A DNA stretch of 64,000 bases from Mucilaginibacter lacusdianchii (GTDB lineage Bacteria > Bacteroidota > Bacteroidia > Sphingobacteriales > Sphingobacteriaceae), in contig NZ_WSRW01000001.1 of NCBI RefSeq assembly GCF_009770985.1, positions 248,001 to 312,000 of the forward strand, in the 5' to 3' direction. Position numbers and translations under genes: made by a program. The notes under the pieces were generated by a model that saw only the letters and a list, made by a program, of their open reading frames with translations, ran no database searches and had not been told where the DNA came from. Each line of letters starts with the position of its first letter. Within the stretch, counting starts at the first letter, position 1. Positions 1 to 8,417 of the stretch are shown in pieces.

Positions 1-360
1 AGCATCGCCCGCGGTGTGGTGATGATGTACCCAATTTTTAGAGCGTACCAATTTGGCAAACAAGCCCGGACTGTTACCCTGACCGTTGGTGTAAAGCGCA
101 TCATAGCGGTTAATACGCACTTGTAAACCGGTTTTTATTAACCATGCCAGCCGTTTATAGGAACGGCCATGCCTACCAAAATACACTTTACGGCAAACTT
201 TACGATACATAGCTTCCGTTTCTGGAAGCATAGCAGCGTTAAGCACCACCAAGTCTATTTCAGCTCCGGCGGCGGCCATGTTTTTACAAAACTCCTGCAA
301 ATGGCTTTCGATGCCGCCCGTTTCCAGATGTTGTGTAGTGTATACTAGCAATTTACCCAT
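1..360 (-). CDS. Glycosyltransferase, GT4-like, 3' end cut by window edge
   Basis: About 120 N-terminal residues are visible, starting from an ATG at 358-360 (minus strand); the rest lies beyond base 1. The protein begins MGKLLVYTTQHLETGGIES, which fits the first strand and glycine-rich loop (GGIES, about residues 15-19) of the N-terminal Rossmann domain of GT-B family 4 enzymes. It continues with a pattern typical of the acceptor-binding half. Family 4 members move a sugar from a nucleotide-sugar donor to a growing glycan at the inner membrane face. It is the most downstream visible member of the exopolysaccharide operon, 35 bp after the pyruvyltransferase-like gene. The donor-binding C-terminal domain is not in view, so the substrate cannot be stated. 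Confidence 0.75.
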   Translation of the reverse strand, partial: MGKLLVYTTQHLETGGIESHLQEFCKNMAAAGAEIDLVVLNAAMLPETEAMYRKVCRKVYFGRHGRSYKRLAWLIKTGLQVRINRYDALYTNGQGNSPGLFAKLVRSKNWVHHHHTAGDA

Positions 361-395
361 TAGGCATGATGTTTAAAACCTTACTTAAGGTTAAG

Positions 396-1409
396 TTATA
401 TGCTGTTACCGTAAACTTTTTTCATGGTATCATTCGCCAGGCCCAGCTTTAACATACCCGAAACAGCCATACCATACAATTTTGCCTGACGTATGCTATC
501 ACGTTTTACTTTCTTAAATTCTTCGCTGTCGGGATTTTGCATAACATTATATCCTTTGGCTACAGAGCCACGGCATATGTTAGACAAAAATTCCTGACGG
601 GCTTTTAACGCTTCTGTTTTTACCGGGGGTTTAACCAGTTCAGTAGCCGACAACACTTCTTCGTATGAAGTGATATGTGCCAGCTCGGCAACAGGAGCCA
701 AACGCTTTTCAGAAGGGTGCGGGTGAATTAACATTACGTTGGCACCCATACCCAGACAAGGCAAAGCACAATGTATTTTAGTAGTAATAATTAAACGGGC
801 TTTGCAGTAACGCTCCAGTAAGTAATCCATGTGCTTTTCGCAACGGGCACTGTATTCTTCAATATTGCCCGAAGTATCTTCCGGATCGTGTGATATTCTT
901 ACCAACTTGGTACCTAACAGTTGTTCCAGCTTATCAACTACGTTTTGCGGAACCTGGTGATCAATATTATCTACCAGCAATACCTCACCGGTTCCGGTAT
1001 TATTGATAGGTGCACGCTGGCGTGTAGTAGTAGTTAAACAACCGGAGTAATAAGCAGGAATGCCCCAACCTAAAAACAATTTTAATGTTTTTTGGTCGCG
1101 GCAACCAATTGGTGCATGTTGTTTGAAATGGTCACGTACTTTTTTTGAACTCAGTAATGACGATTTGGCGATGTGCATAGATACATAAACCGGCTTTACA
1201 TTTGGCGGCGGCGGAAACTTTTCATAAGAATGCATATACCAGCCATTAGCTATCAACAATGCTTCTTCTGATTTGTCTATATCAGCCAATGCTTCGCGGT
1301 CGGCAACATGAGCATTGTTTGGCGGAAGAAATGCTTTGGCTACAATGCCTTGCAAAACGTCTCCGATGTTGTTTCGTATACCGCCTTCTACCTGATAGTA
1401 ATATTTCAT
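396..1409 (-). CDS. Polysaccharide pyruvyl transferase family protein
   Basis: The product has 337 residues. The N-terminus (MKYYYQVEGGIRNNIGDVLQ) has the G-x-x-N-x-GD signature of the polysaccharide pyruvyl transferase family, in which enzymes add pyruvate ketals from phosphoenolpyruvate to sugars. Near residue 205 is a T-x-x-H-x-x-x-P segment (TTKIHCALPCLGMG), the other conserved landmark of the family. There is no signal peptide, so it is cytoplasmic. It sits 29 bp downstream of a GT8-like gene in the exopolysaccharide operon and probably decorates the repeat unit. Some family members are sugar transferases rather than true pyruvyltransferases, so the exact chemistry is uncertain. A second member lies at 43053-43904. 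Confidence 0.75.
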   Translation of the reverse strand: MKYYYQVEGGIRNNIGDVLQGIVAKAFLPPNNAHVADREALADIDKSEEALLIANGWYMHSYEKFPPPPNVKPVYVSMHIAKSSLLSSKKVRDHFKQHAPIGCRDQKTLKLFLGWGIPAYYSGCLTTTTRQRAPINNTGTGEVLLVDNIDHQVPQNVVDKLEQLLGTKLVRISHDPEDTSGNIEEYSARCEKHMDYLLERYCKARLIITTKIHCALPCLGMGANVMLIHPHPSEKRLAPVAELAHITSYEEVLSATELVKPPVKTEALKARQEFLSNICRGSVAKGYNVMQNPDSEEFKKVKRDSIRQAKLYGMAVSGMLKLGLANDTMKKVYGNSI

Positions 1410-1438
1410 TATGTATGAGTTAATTTACAACCTATATA

Positions 1439-2326
1439 TTATCCTAAATAGCTTTGATAAAGCTCTACTAAATCTTTGCGCCCTTTTGTCCAGGGGTGGC
1501 CCAAAAACTCCGGCGAATCGGGCTTGGGTCCGTTAAAATGTATCACATGTACATCTTCAGCAGCCTTTTTGATGTGCTCATAGTAACGCTGGGGCAGATC
1601 ATGATTTTCAAGACCGTTATAAAAGCGTACCTGAAAATTCATTCTGAAATCATAAGAAAGCTTTTTACCATACTTACTCATCCAAATAGTAATAATTTCT
1701 TGATCGCCTAAACATGCCTTTCTAAAAGTTTTAAGCAGTTTCAGCATTACGTTGAATTTGCTTTTGGTACGATCCGCTTTGCTTATACGTACCAGGCCCG
1801 AGTTAAGTGACACATGAGGGCGTAATACAATGCCCATGGCCAGCGCCTTTGCATAATAAGTTAACAGATTTACACTTTTTTGCAGCAGTGGCTGGTTGAA
1901 TGAAAATATTGGAAATGCCCGGCCATTGGCAGCACTTACACCCATAAAATCATTTTTTTCAAATACCTTATCCAAGTTTTTCAGCACCAGCATATCGGCG
2001 TCTAAAAAAAGGAGGTTATCGTATTCCGGAAAAGTTTCATCCCAAAAGTTAACAATAAAGAAACCGGCATCATTAAAGCTGCTTGAATCAAACTTGTCTG
2101 CACCATCCAACAATAGTTTTCTGTAAGCATACTGCTTAGGGTCAAACCGTTTGATGATAACTTTAGGAATGCCTGCAAAGCGGCTTTCCATTTCTGCAGT
2201 TACATCCGGACTCATAAATAACAGAATTGCAGGATGGTTAGTCCAGTTTTTTTGGATGGAATTAATCAGTGGCTTGGCATAATGCGCAAACGACTGGTTA
2301 ACGACTATTACAATTGCATTTTCCAT
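1439..2326 (-). CDS. Glycosyltransferase, GT8-like (GT-A fold)
   Basis: The product has 295 residues. The N-terminus (MENAIVIVVNQSFAHYAKPL) matches the first strand and helix of GT-A enzymes. A metal-binding DxD motif is visible in YDNLLFLDADMLVLKNLDKV near residue 110, and a later NSGLVRISK block resembles the NAGV/NSG acceptor loop of family 8. The C-terminal HFNGPKPDSP stretch (an HFxGxxKP-like element) is also typical of family 8 and coordinates the metal/diphosphate. Expected role: retaining transfer of a sugar or sugar phosphate in exopolysaccharide assembly in the cytoplasm. It lies in a minus-strand operon with wza and wzc homologues. Donor and acceptor are unknown. Confidence 0.75.
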   Translation of the reverse strand: MENAIVIVVNQSFAHYAKPLINSIQKNWTNHPAILLFMSPDVTAEMESRFAGIPKVIIKRFDPKQYAYRKLLLDGADKFDSSSFNDAGFFIVNFWDETFPEYDNLLFLDADMLVLKNLDKVFEKNDFMGVSAANGRAFPIFSFNQPLLQKSVNLLTYYAKALAMGIVLRPHVSLNSGLVRISKADRTKSKFNVMLKLLKTFRKACLGDQEIITIWMSKYGKKLSYDFRMNFQVRFYNGLENHDLPQRYYEHIKKAAEDVHVIHFNGPKPDSPEFLGHPWTKGRKDLVELYQSYLG

Positions 2327-2394
2327 TATTTGATGATGAAGAGGTAAGCATTATGCCCAACTCAACCTTGATATTTTTAATTTTTATCTGTTTA

Positions 2395-3519
2395 CTAAAT
2401 AATATTGCCGTGCTTAGCCAAAAGCTGTAAAAATTGATCAGTTATTTTCGACAAAGCATTTTCGGTGTTTTGCTTTACTGGCAATTGAGTGGTGTTTGAA
2501 TTTACAAAGCACAACCTGTCTTGATATAATTCGTTACGGTTGATGCCGGATATAGCCGGTTCGCTGTCTCCCCTAAGCAATACGGGTAAACCATGTTCAA
2601 GCATGGCCATGGTTGAGCCGCTTTTGCCATAAAATAATACATCCGCTCTGGATATGCCTATTTGTGCTTTTATCAATTCGGCAGATATTTCTTCATTGGT
2701 GAGGTAACCTTTTTCAATTATTGCACCGGCGCCTAATACATCAGCAGCTATTTGTAGTGAACGCGTTTTGTGCGTACCACCGTTGCCCATAGTTACCAAT
2801 CTAAAGGGAAGATTAAAAGCTTTTGCAGCCTTTTCCAGGTAGCGAATTTGCTTTTCAAAATCGGAAACTGCGCCCGAAAAACTACCAAAATGTACGCCTG
2901 TAAACCATTGCTGTGAGGTTTCGCTAACCTGAACATCATTATTATGACAAACGGGTATATTACTAAACAACGGCAGCAACTGCAACTTACCAGTAGCAAA
3001 TTGTTGCTGATACAAGGGAATGCTGGTAGTTATACAATCGGCCTTAAATCTATTTACAAAGCTTTTAATAAGTCGCCGTTGTAAAAACTTCAACAAAGCC
3101 ATTTTGGTTGATGATGTGCCGTTTACCCCCACCCAAAGCTCGTGGAACATGATGTGCCACTTATAGGCGTCTTTCAGCTTTACCAATTCTTTGCTCAGGC
3201 TATAAGCCAAACCTTTTGGGTGAAACGAAAAGGGTACATACTGCAAACTTACCCAACCCGGATTAAAAGCTTTTAAATAAGCGTTTAATTTTTTGTACCG
3301 ATCGGCTTCTTCCATTGCTTTTGGCAAACGCATGGCTGTAATAGCCGTGCCATCGGCATACTGTGTTTCTTCAGTAAATTGTTTAACGTAATTATCATTC
3401 AGCGAAATAGTTACCACTTGGTGGTTTCGCCGAACCAATTCACCGGCCAGCCTTCGGGTATAGTCGCCTACCCCGTCTTGCCCGGGCTCTAAAGCTCCGC
3501 ATATAATGGCCAGTTTCAT
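2395..3519 (-). CDS. Glycosyltransferase, GT4-like
   Basis: The product has 374 residues. It begins MKLAIICGALEPGQDGVGDY, an N-terminal GT-B strand with the G-x-G-D-Y loop (GVGDYTRRLAGELVRRNHQV) common in family 4 mannosyl- and glucosyltransferases. The C-terminal half includes ISRADVLFYGKSGSTMAMLEHGLPVLLRGD, whose position and E-H-G-L-P-V pattern match the donor-binding EX7E-type region, though the first Glu is not obvious. It is cytoplasmic with no membrane segment. It is a middle gene of the exopolysaccharide operon, 56 bp after the GT-A gene at 3576-4562. The call is to fold family; the sugar is not predictable. Confidence 0.75.
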   Translation of the reverse strand: MKLAIICGALEPGQDGVGDYTRRLAGELVRRNHQVVTISLNDNYVKQFTEETQYADGTAITAMRLPKAMEEADRYKKLNAYLKAFNPGWVSLQYVPFSFHPKGLAYSLSKELVKLKDAYKWHIMFHELWVGVNGTSSTKMALLKFLQRRLIKSFVNRFKADCITTSIPLYQQQFATGKLQLLPLFSNIPVCHNNDVQVSETSQQWFTGVHFGSFSGAVSDFEKQIRYLEKAAKAFNLPFRLVTMGNGGTHKTRSLQIAADVLGAGAIIEKGYLTNEEISAELIKAQIGISRADVLFYGKSGSTMAMLEHGLPVLLRGDSEPAISGINRNELYQDRLCFVNSNTTQLPVKQNTENALSKITDQFLQLLAKHGNII

Positions 3520-3575
3520 GTCAGTTACAATTAATTACTATACGTTACGCGTATTTGTGATGAGCAAATACAATA

Positions 3576-4562
3576 TTAACTTTTATAAAAACGCCCTATA
3601 AACTTAGCAACTGCAATAGCGGCCAGCTTGCGTTTTACAACACCCGCATCCGATGCCTTGATGGGCACAGCCCCCGATAAGTTGCTCCAAAACAATTTAT
3701 CAATGGTACCAGGCGAACGGCCTTTAAAGGCTCTGTTTAAATATTTTTTTTCCCACGGCTTAGGACTGCCTAACGCATGCGGTAATGAAGCACCACCATG
3801 TTTAAATGCCATAGCCTCTTTACCTATCATACTTACTGGTTTGTTCCAGGCTTCCATCGCTGCATTTAACGCATCCTGATCGGTACGGCCAAACGGTGCA
3901 AATGGGCCTTTTTCCAAACCGGTTAACACAGCTGCCGATTTGAATATAGACCGGCTTAACCCACCAATGTGAGGGCCCATGGCCTCCTGAACTTTTTTCC
4001 AGAGTTCTAAAAAGGCATAGTCTTCCCTTTTTAAACCTATGTAACCGCCATTAGCATAAAAGGCGTCTTTAAACGTCAACTCGATACCAGCGTTCTTAAA
4101 TATATTGCGCCAGTGAACCCTGTGCGGATGATATTGCGGAAACGGAGAATTTACATCTTCACAAACGGCAACACCGCAATCGGGCCAATTTTTAATAAAC
4201 TGCCAGGGTGCAGTGATGATGATATCCGGGTCGAAGTAGAAAATTTTATCTGCACCGTTGGCTGGGCCGGCCAGCAGCTGCAACATAAAATCGGGCTTGT
4301 AATTAGTAAGGTGGTAATCGGTATCTAACGGCAAAAAAACAAGTTGAATGCCGGCCGTAGCTTTAAACAAACAAGCGCTTGGCCATTCGTAGAACTGCCC
4401 CCTATTTTCTGTACCCGAAGAGCTAGTGACCCAAGCAGGCAAAGTGCCTTTGTAACCAACATAAATATCACCTTTATATCCCTGTTTATGCAATGAATTA
4501 ACCAATACAGCTAAACCATAGTGATAATGATTTTCGAAAAGTGTGCAAATTACTGATGCCAT
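3576..4562 (-). CDS. Glycosyltransferase, GT-A fold, GT8-related
   Basis: The product has 328 residues and begins MASVICTLFENHYHYGLAVL, the first strand and helix of a GT-A domain acting on nucleotide sugars. A DxD-type motif occurs in KIFYFDPDIIITAPWQFI near residue 108, and CEDVNSPFPQYHPHRVHW follows. An NGGYIGLKRED loop around residue 168 corresponds to the acceptor-side NGG/NAG loop. No signal peptide or transmembrane segment is seen. It directly follows the wzc-like kinase gene by 20 bp, so it is the first sugar-transfer gene after the export and length-control genes of this operon. Sugar specificity cannot be inferred. Confidence 0.7.
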   Translation of the reverse strand: MASVICTLFENHYHYGLAVLVNSLHKQGYKGDIYVGYKGTLPAWVTSSSGTENRGQFYEWPSACLFKATAGIQLVFLPLDTDYHLTNYKPDFMLQLLAGPANGADKIFYFDPDIIITAPWQFIKNWPDCGVAVCEDVNSPFPQYHPHRVHWRNIFKNAGIELTFKDAFYANGGYIGLKREDYAFLELWKKVQEAMGPHIGGLSRSIFKSAAVLTGLEKGPFAPFGRTDQDALNAAMEAWNKPVSMIGKEAMAFKHGGASLPHALGSPKPWEKKYLNRAFKGRSPGTIDKLFWSNLSGAVPIKASDAGVVKRKLAAIAVAKFIGRFYKS

Positions 4563-4582
4563 GCTTTTAGTTGATGCTGTAT

Positions 4583-6940
4583 TTACGATGATTTCTTTTT
4601 GAGGCCTAATATCCGTTGCAAGAATGACGGCTTGGATTTAGACTCGCCATAGTAGCTATAGTCATAGCGATAGCCGTACCCATAGCCATAGCCCAACCCG
4701 CCTTGCTCAACAGAGTTGAAAATGATGTTGATATTTTTGAACACCTTTTTCAAGAAAATCTCATTAAGTAGTGTAATGTGCTTTTTAAGGGTGAAGTTAT
4801 GGCGTACTAAAAAGAAGGTAATATCCGCGTGTTGACTTAATATCTGCGCATCTGTTACCAAACCAACAGGTGGCGCATCAATTAATATATAGTCGTACTC
4901 TTTTCTCAGTTGTTCTATTAAATCGCCTAAGCTTTTTTTGGTTAACAATTCGGCCGGGTTTGGCGGAATGGTACCACTTTCAATCAAGTAAAAGTTTTCG
5001 GCATCAGGAATAGGTCTTACAATATCCTGATAGTTTGCTTTATCTATCAAATATTCTGATAAACCCACATTTTTTTGCAGATTTAAGGTAGATAGCAATT
5101 TAGGCTTCCGCAAGTCAAACTCCAGTATAATTACTTTTTGGCCGGCCAGTGCTAAGCTTGCACCTAAATTAAGCGAAAGATAAGATTTACCCTCGCCGCT
5201 GATGCTGGACGTAAACAAAATCACTTTACTGTTTTTACCCGATGCTAAAAACTGCAAGTTAGTTCGCAAACCTCTGATCTGCTCTGATACCATTGAGCGT
5301 GGATCTGTTACGATGACCAGTGGCTGGGTATCAACAGAATGAGAAATTTGAGCCAGTATTGGAACTTGTGTAACTTTTGTAATGTCTGATTTTCTACGTA
5401 CCGTGTTATTTAAAAATTCTTTGATAAAGATTATTGCAAACGGTATACCAATACCTATGATAAAGAAGATAGCATAAAGCGTAGATTTAACTGGCTTGAT
5501 TGGTGCGCCCGAACTTACGGCTTTATTAATAATACGACTATCAGATGATGTTGACTCTAGCGACAAGCGGGTTTCTTCGCGCTTTTGCAACAAGAACCCA
5601 AACAGGTTATCCTTTATTGTTTTTTGGCGCATTACATTAATCAAACCACGTTCTTTAGCCGGAATATTGCCTAAACTCACATTAAAAGAACTGCTTTGGC
5701 GTGCTAACTCACTACGGGTGGTTAACAGGTTGCTGCGTACTGATGGTATGGTGCTATGCAATGAGTTTTTTAGCGAGATGATCTGGTCATCAATAGTTGT
5801 AACAACCGGGTTGTTTTCAGTTACTGTTCTTAATAAACTTTGCTTTTTTAACTTTAATTCGCCCAGTGCAGAAACCATCGAAGCTACTGTTTGATCCTGC
5901 AAGCCAAGCATAGATGGCTGAGTAACATCAGCATTTTCTGGGCTGGCTAAGAAACGTTCAATATTCTTCAGAATTACCAGTTGCAAATCCACTTGCTGAA
6001 TTTGCGCATCGTTGGTGTTAATGCGGTTAAACAGCGCAGTGCTTTGCGCATCTATATCAGAAATGTTGTTTTGCTTCTTAAAATCTTCAACATGGCTTTC
6101 CTCTACGTCAAGCTCTTTAGCCAAGTCGTTCAATCGGTCGTTAATAAATTTCAGCATCTGAGCAATACTCTGGCTTTTATCTTCTACCGAAGCTTTCATG
6201 TACTCGGTAACCAGTGTATTCAGAAAATCCATTCCTCTTTGCGGAACTTCATCTTCCGTGACAATAAATAACATGTTGCCGCCTTTAGCAGCCGGACTAA
6301 CGCCCAGTTTATTTATATACTGCTGTGCAACCGCCGATACAGTATTGAAGGTAACATAGGTAAGGTGTTTATCCAAAAAAGTAGCTGGCGTTATAACTAG
6401 GGTACCGGCATCTGTTTGCACGGTATCATTCATTGCTACCGGCTTACCATTAAATAACGCTCTTTTACTATCTAATAACTGCAATGACCATTCCTTGCCA
6501 TAACTTTTGCTGTTGGGTACCAGTAATTTGACAGTGGCAGGTGCATTTTTATATAGCATGCGCTTTTTAAAATGCCCTTTATCAAAATAACTGGTTTCCA
6601 AATCGAGCGTGTCTACTACTTGTTCCACCAGCGTCAGCGACTTCAATATCAAAATCTCATTGTCTATTGACGTGTTTGGGGCGTTGATATTGAGCTGTTG
6701 CAGTACTGTTTCATCGGCAGTAGTTTTGCTATCCTTAATTAGAATATCTGTCCGGATGCTATATAAAGCAACTTGCGAACGAACGTAGAAGTAACCTGCA
6801 CTCATGGCTATAACCAGTGATAGTACAAACCACTTCCAATGTCTTAGATATCTAAAAATTTGCTCTCCTATATTACTTTCGTTCTCTTCAGTACCTGACT
6901 GAAAAGATTCAGTATAGAGTTCGTCGTCAGTATTCGTCAT
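4583..6940 (-). CDS. Wzc-like polysaccharide co-polymerase / BY-type tyrosine kinase
   Basis: The product has 785 residues. Order of parts: a cytoplasmic N-terminus, a first membrane helix near residues 35-52, a Wzz-type periplasmic domain with a long coiled coil (about 55-480), a second membrane helix near 495-515, and a C-terminal bacterial tyrosine kinase. The kinase shows Walker A GEGKS (582-586), Walker A' with D609 (ILEFDLRKP) and Walker B YILIDAPPVG (684-693). The tail (about 751-764) holds eight tyrosines in alternating Gly-Tyr pairs, the autophosphorylation cluster. Such proteins control chain length and couple polymerisation to the Wza export channel through cycles of phosphorylation and dephosphorylation. 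It lies 24 bp after the wza-like gene. No cognate phosphatase gene is visible in this window. Confidence 0.92.
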   Translation of the reverse strand: MTNTDDELYTESFQSGTEENESNIGEQIFRYLRHWKWFVLSLVIAMSAGYFYVRSQVALYSIRTDILIKDSKTTADETVLQQLNINAPNTSIDNEILILKSLTLVEQVVDTLDLETSYFDKGHFKKRMLYKNAPATVKLLVPNSKSYGKEWSLQLLDSKRALFNGKPVAMNDTVQTDAGTLVITPATFLDKHLTYVTFNTVSAVAQQYINKLGVSPAAKGGNMLFIVTEDEVPQRGMDFLNTLVTEYMKASVEDKSQSIAQMLKFINDRLNDLAKELDVEESHVEDFKKQNNISDIDAQSTALFNRINTNDAQIQQVDLQLVILKNIERFLASPENADVTQPSMLGLQDQTVASMVSALGELKLKKQSLLRTVTENNPVVTTIDDQIISLKNSLHSTIPSVRSNLLTTRSELARQSSSFNVSLGNIPAKERGLINVMRQKTIKDNLFGFLLQKREETRLSLESTSSDSRIINKAVSSGAPIKPVKSTLYAIFFIIGIGIPFAIIFIKEFLNNTVRRKSDITKVTQVPILAQISHSVDTQPLVIVTDPRSMVSEQIRGLRTNLQFLASGKNSKVILFTSSISGEGKSYLSLNLGASLALAGQKVIILEFDLRKPKLLSTLNLQKNVGLSEYLIDKANYQDIVRPIPDAENFYLIESGTIPPNPAELLTKKSLGDLIEQLRKEYDYILIDAPPVGLVTDAQILSQHADITFFLVRHNFTLKKHITLLNEIFLKKVFKNINIIFNSVEQGGLGYGYGYGYRYDYSYYGESKSKPSFLQRILGLKKKSS

Positions 6941-6964
6941 AAAAGTATAGGCAGAAGACTAAAA

Positions 6965-7750
6965 TTAAAACACACGCGTAATGATTACTAACATCAAAGT
7001 AGCTACGCTGGCTACTAATGGCACTATACGGAAGAAATTACTATTTTGAAGATTTTTAGCTGCAATAGGTTCAACATATACCATGTCGTTAGAATGCAGA
7101 TAGTAATAGGGTGATTTAAATACCGAGCGGTCATTCAAATTTACATGGCCGAACTGTTTTTTGCCATCCACTTCTCTTATCACCATAATATTATCATGGC
7201 TACCCAGCGAAGTTAAATCACCGGCCATAGTAATGACCTCGGGTAAGGTAACGTTTTCATTGGGGATGGTGTACACATTAGGTTTACCAACTTCACCAAG
7301 TACTGAAATTTTATAATTTAATACCCTGACGGTTACTATTGGCTCTTTCAAATAATATTTTAACCGTTGTTTGATTGTGTCGCGGGCATCACTCGTCGTT
7401 AATCCTACAACTTTAACAGACCCAATTAGAGGCAATTCAATTGTCCCCTTTTCGTTTACCAGAAAGCCGGGTGCAACAGTTGAATTTATTCCTGAATTAC
7501 CCGAAGCCTGGCTGCTGTTACCATTGTAGGGATTAAAAAATTCTGTTGCAGATGGATTCAACGAGTTAACATATATTGAAAGAATATCCCCGTTGTTGAT
7601 TTTAGAAACATAAGGTTGTGCTACCGAAATAGTATCACTTTCATTTAAACCTTTTTTAAAATATACTAACCTTTTTGATGAGCCACAGGAAGAGAATAAG
7701 TACAAACAACCAAGCAGTAAGCACAATTTAACTATGATGTATCTATCCAT
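6965..7750 (-). CDS. Wza-like polysaccharide export outer-membrane lipoprotein
   Basis: The product has 261 residues from the ATG at 7748-7750. A longer reading from 7792 adds 14 residues before the signal peptide and is less likely. The N-terminus is a lipoprotein signal with a lipobox ending LFSSC (Cys about residue 22). A polysaccharide export (SLBB/poly_export) domain follows, with INNGDILSIYVNSLNPSATE and the SLBB stretch KISVLGEVGKPNVYTIPNEN. The C-terminus ends in a hydrophobic helix (IVPLVASVATLMLVIITRVF), which is usual in Bacteroidota members. It is shorter than E. coli Wza (about 380). Role: outer-membrane exit channel for the exopolysaccharide, partnered with the Wzc-like kinase downstream. 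It is the first gene of the operon. Confidence 0.9.
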   Translation of the reverse strand: MDRYIIVKLCLLLGCLYLFSSCGSSKRLVYFKKGLNESDTISVAQPYVSKINNGDILSIYVNSLNPSATEFFNPYNGNSSQASGNSGINSTVAPGFLVNEKGTIELPLIGSVKVVGLTTSDARDTIKQRLKYYLKEPIVTVRVLNYKISVLGEVGKPNVYTIPNENVTLPEVITMAGDLTSLGSHDNIMVIREVDGKKQFGHVNLNDRSVFKSPYYYLHSNDMVYVEPIAAKNLQNSNFFRIVPLVASVATLMLVIITRVF

Positions 7751-7936
7751 TTTAATGGTATGTCCGTTAGGGTATCTTATATCAGCTATCAACTATTTAG
7801 AAATCGACATACCTTTTCCGGATATTAACAAATATGAAAACATCAAATACTTTGTTAAACACAGATTATGTCAGGTATAGTCAATTAACAAGTTCGCAAT
7901 AAACGCGCAGCTTCGTTAATTATTTAATAAAATTAA

Positions 7937-7956
7937 GCGTTTAAATTTTAAAACGC
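7937..7956 (-). terminator. Weak terminator-like hairpin after the DUF3467 gene
   Basis: On the minus strand the arms are GCGTTTT and AAACGC, with an AT-rich loop, followed by TTAATTTTATT. The stem is only about six base pairs, so termination may be partial. It lies 8 bp after the DUF3467 stop codon and before the exopolysaccharide operon. The rest of 7751-7964 is AT-rich. I saw no good promoter there, only CATATTTG (7832-7839) as a one-mismatch -7 element. Confidence 0.4.
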
Positions 7957-7964
7957 AAATGTTA

Positions 7965-8276
7965 TTATGCTTGTCCCATGGTTCCACCAAAGTTCATCGG
8001 AAAATCTGGCGTATCCGGCTGAACTTTTATACGGCCATTTATGGCTTCGAACTTCTCAATATTATCGTTTAAAGCTGAAAGAAAGCGTTTTGCATGTTCT
8101 GGCGTTAAAATAATACGCGACTTTACTTTAGCCTTTGGCGTTCCGGGCATGATGCGTATAAAATCAACCACAAATTCAGCATTTGAATGTGTGATAACTG
8201 CCAGGTTGGAATAAATACCTTCAGCAATCTCGTCTGTCAATTCAATATTTAACTGATTTTCGTTGTTCTCTTCCAT
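7965..8276 (-). CDS. DUF3467 domain protein
   Basis: The product has 103 residues and fits the DUF3467 family, small cytoplasmic proteins common in Bacteroidota. Characteristic blocks are GIYSNLAVITHSNAEFVVDF and SRIILTPEHAKRFLSALNDN. No catalytic motif or known function exists. The gene follows rpoC by about 140 bp but is separated from it by a strong terminator (8372-8399). It therefore probably has its own promoter in 8277-8371, although I could not find a good consensus there. Its position next to rpoC is, to my knowledge, common in this phylum, which hints at a link to transcription or growth; that is inference only. Confidence 0.8.
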   Translation of the reverse strand: MEENNENQLNIELTDEIAEGIYSNLAVITHSNAEFVVDFIRIMPGTPKAKVKSRIILTPEHAKRFLSALNDNIEKFEAINGRIKVQPDTPDFPMNFGGTMGQA

Positions 8277-8371
8277 CCCGCTAAATTACTAAACACAATG
8301 CGAATTGAATGATATAATTCTTAAACAACAACTTATATTTTAACTTTCAAACCCAATATCCCGACAAACAA

Positions 8372-8399
8372 AAAGGCCACCCTTTACAGGATGGCCTTT
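8372..8399 (-). terminator. Rho-independent terminator of the rpoBC unit
   Basis: On the minus strand the arms AAAGGCCA and TGGCCTTT enclose a further CCT/AGG pairing, and the 3' arm runs into five T residues. It begins 19 bp after the rpoC stop codon and is the obvious end of the rplKAJL-rpoBC transcript. Confidence 0.85.
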
Positions 8400-8417
8400 A
8401 ATATTTATTAGTAAGCT

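Noticed and set aside
7751..7964. Promoter for the exopolysaccharide operon
   Set aside because: The best -7 candidate (CATATTTG) has a mismatch and no -33 partner at correct spacing, so it was not listed as a feature.
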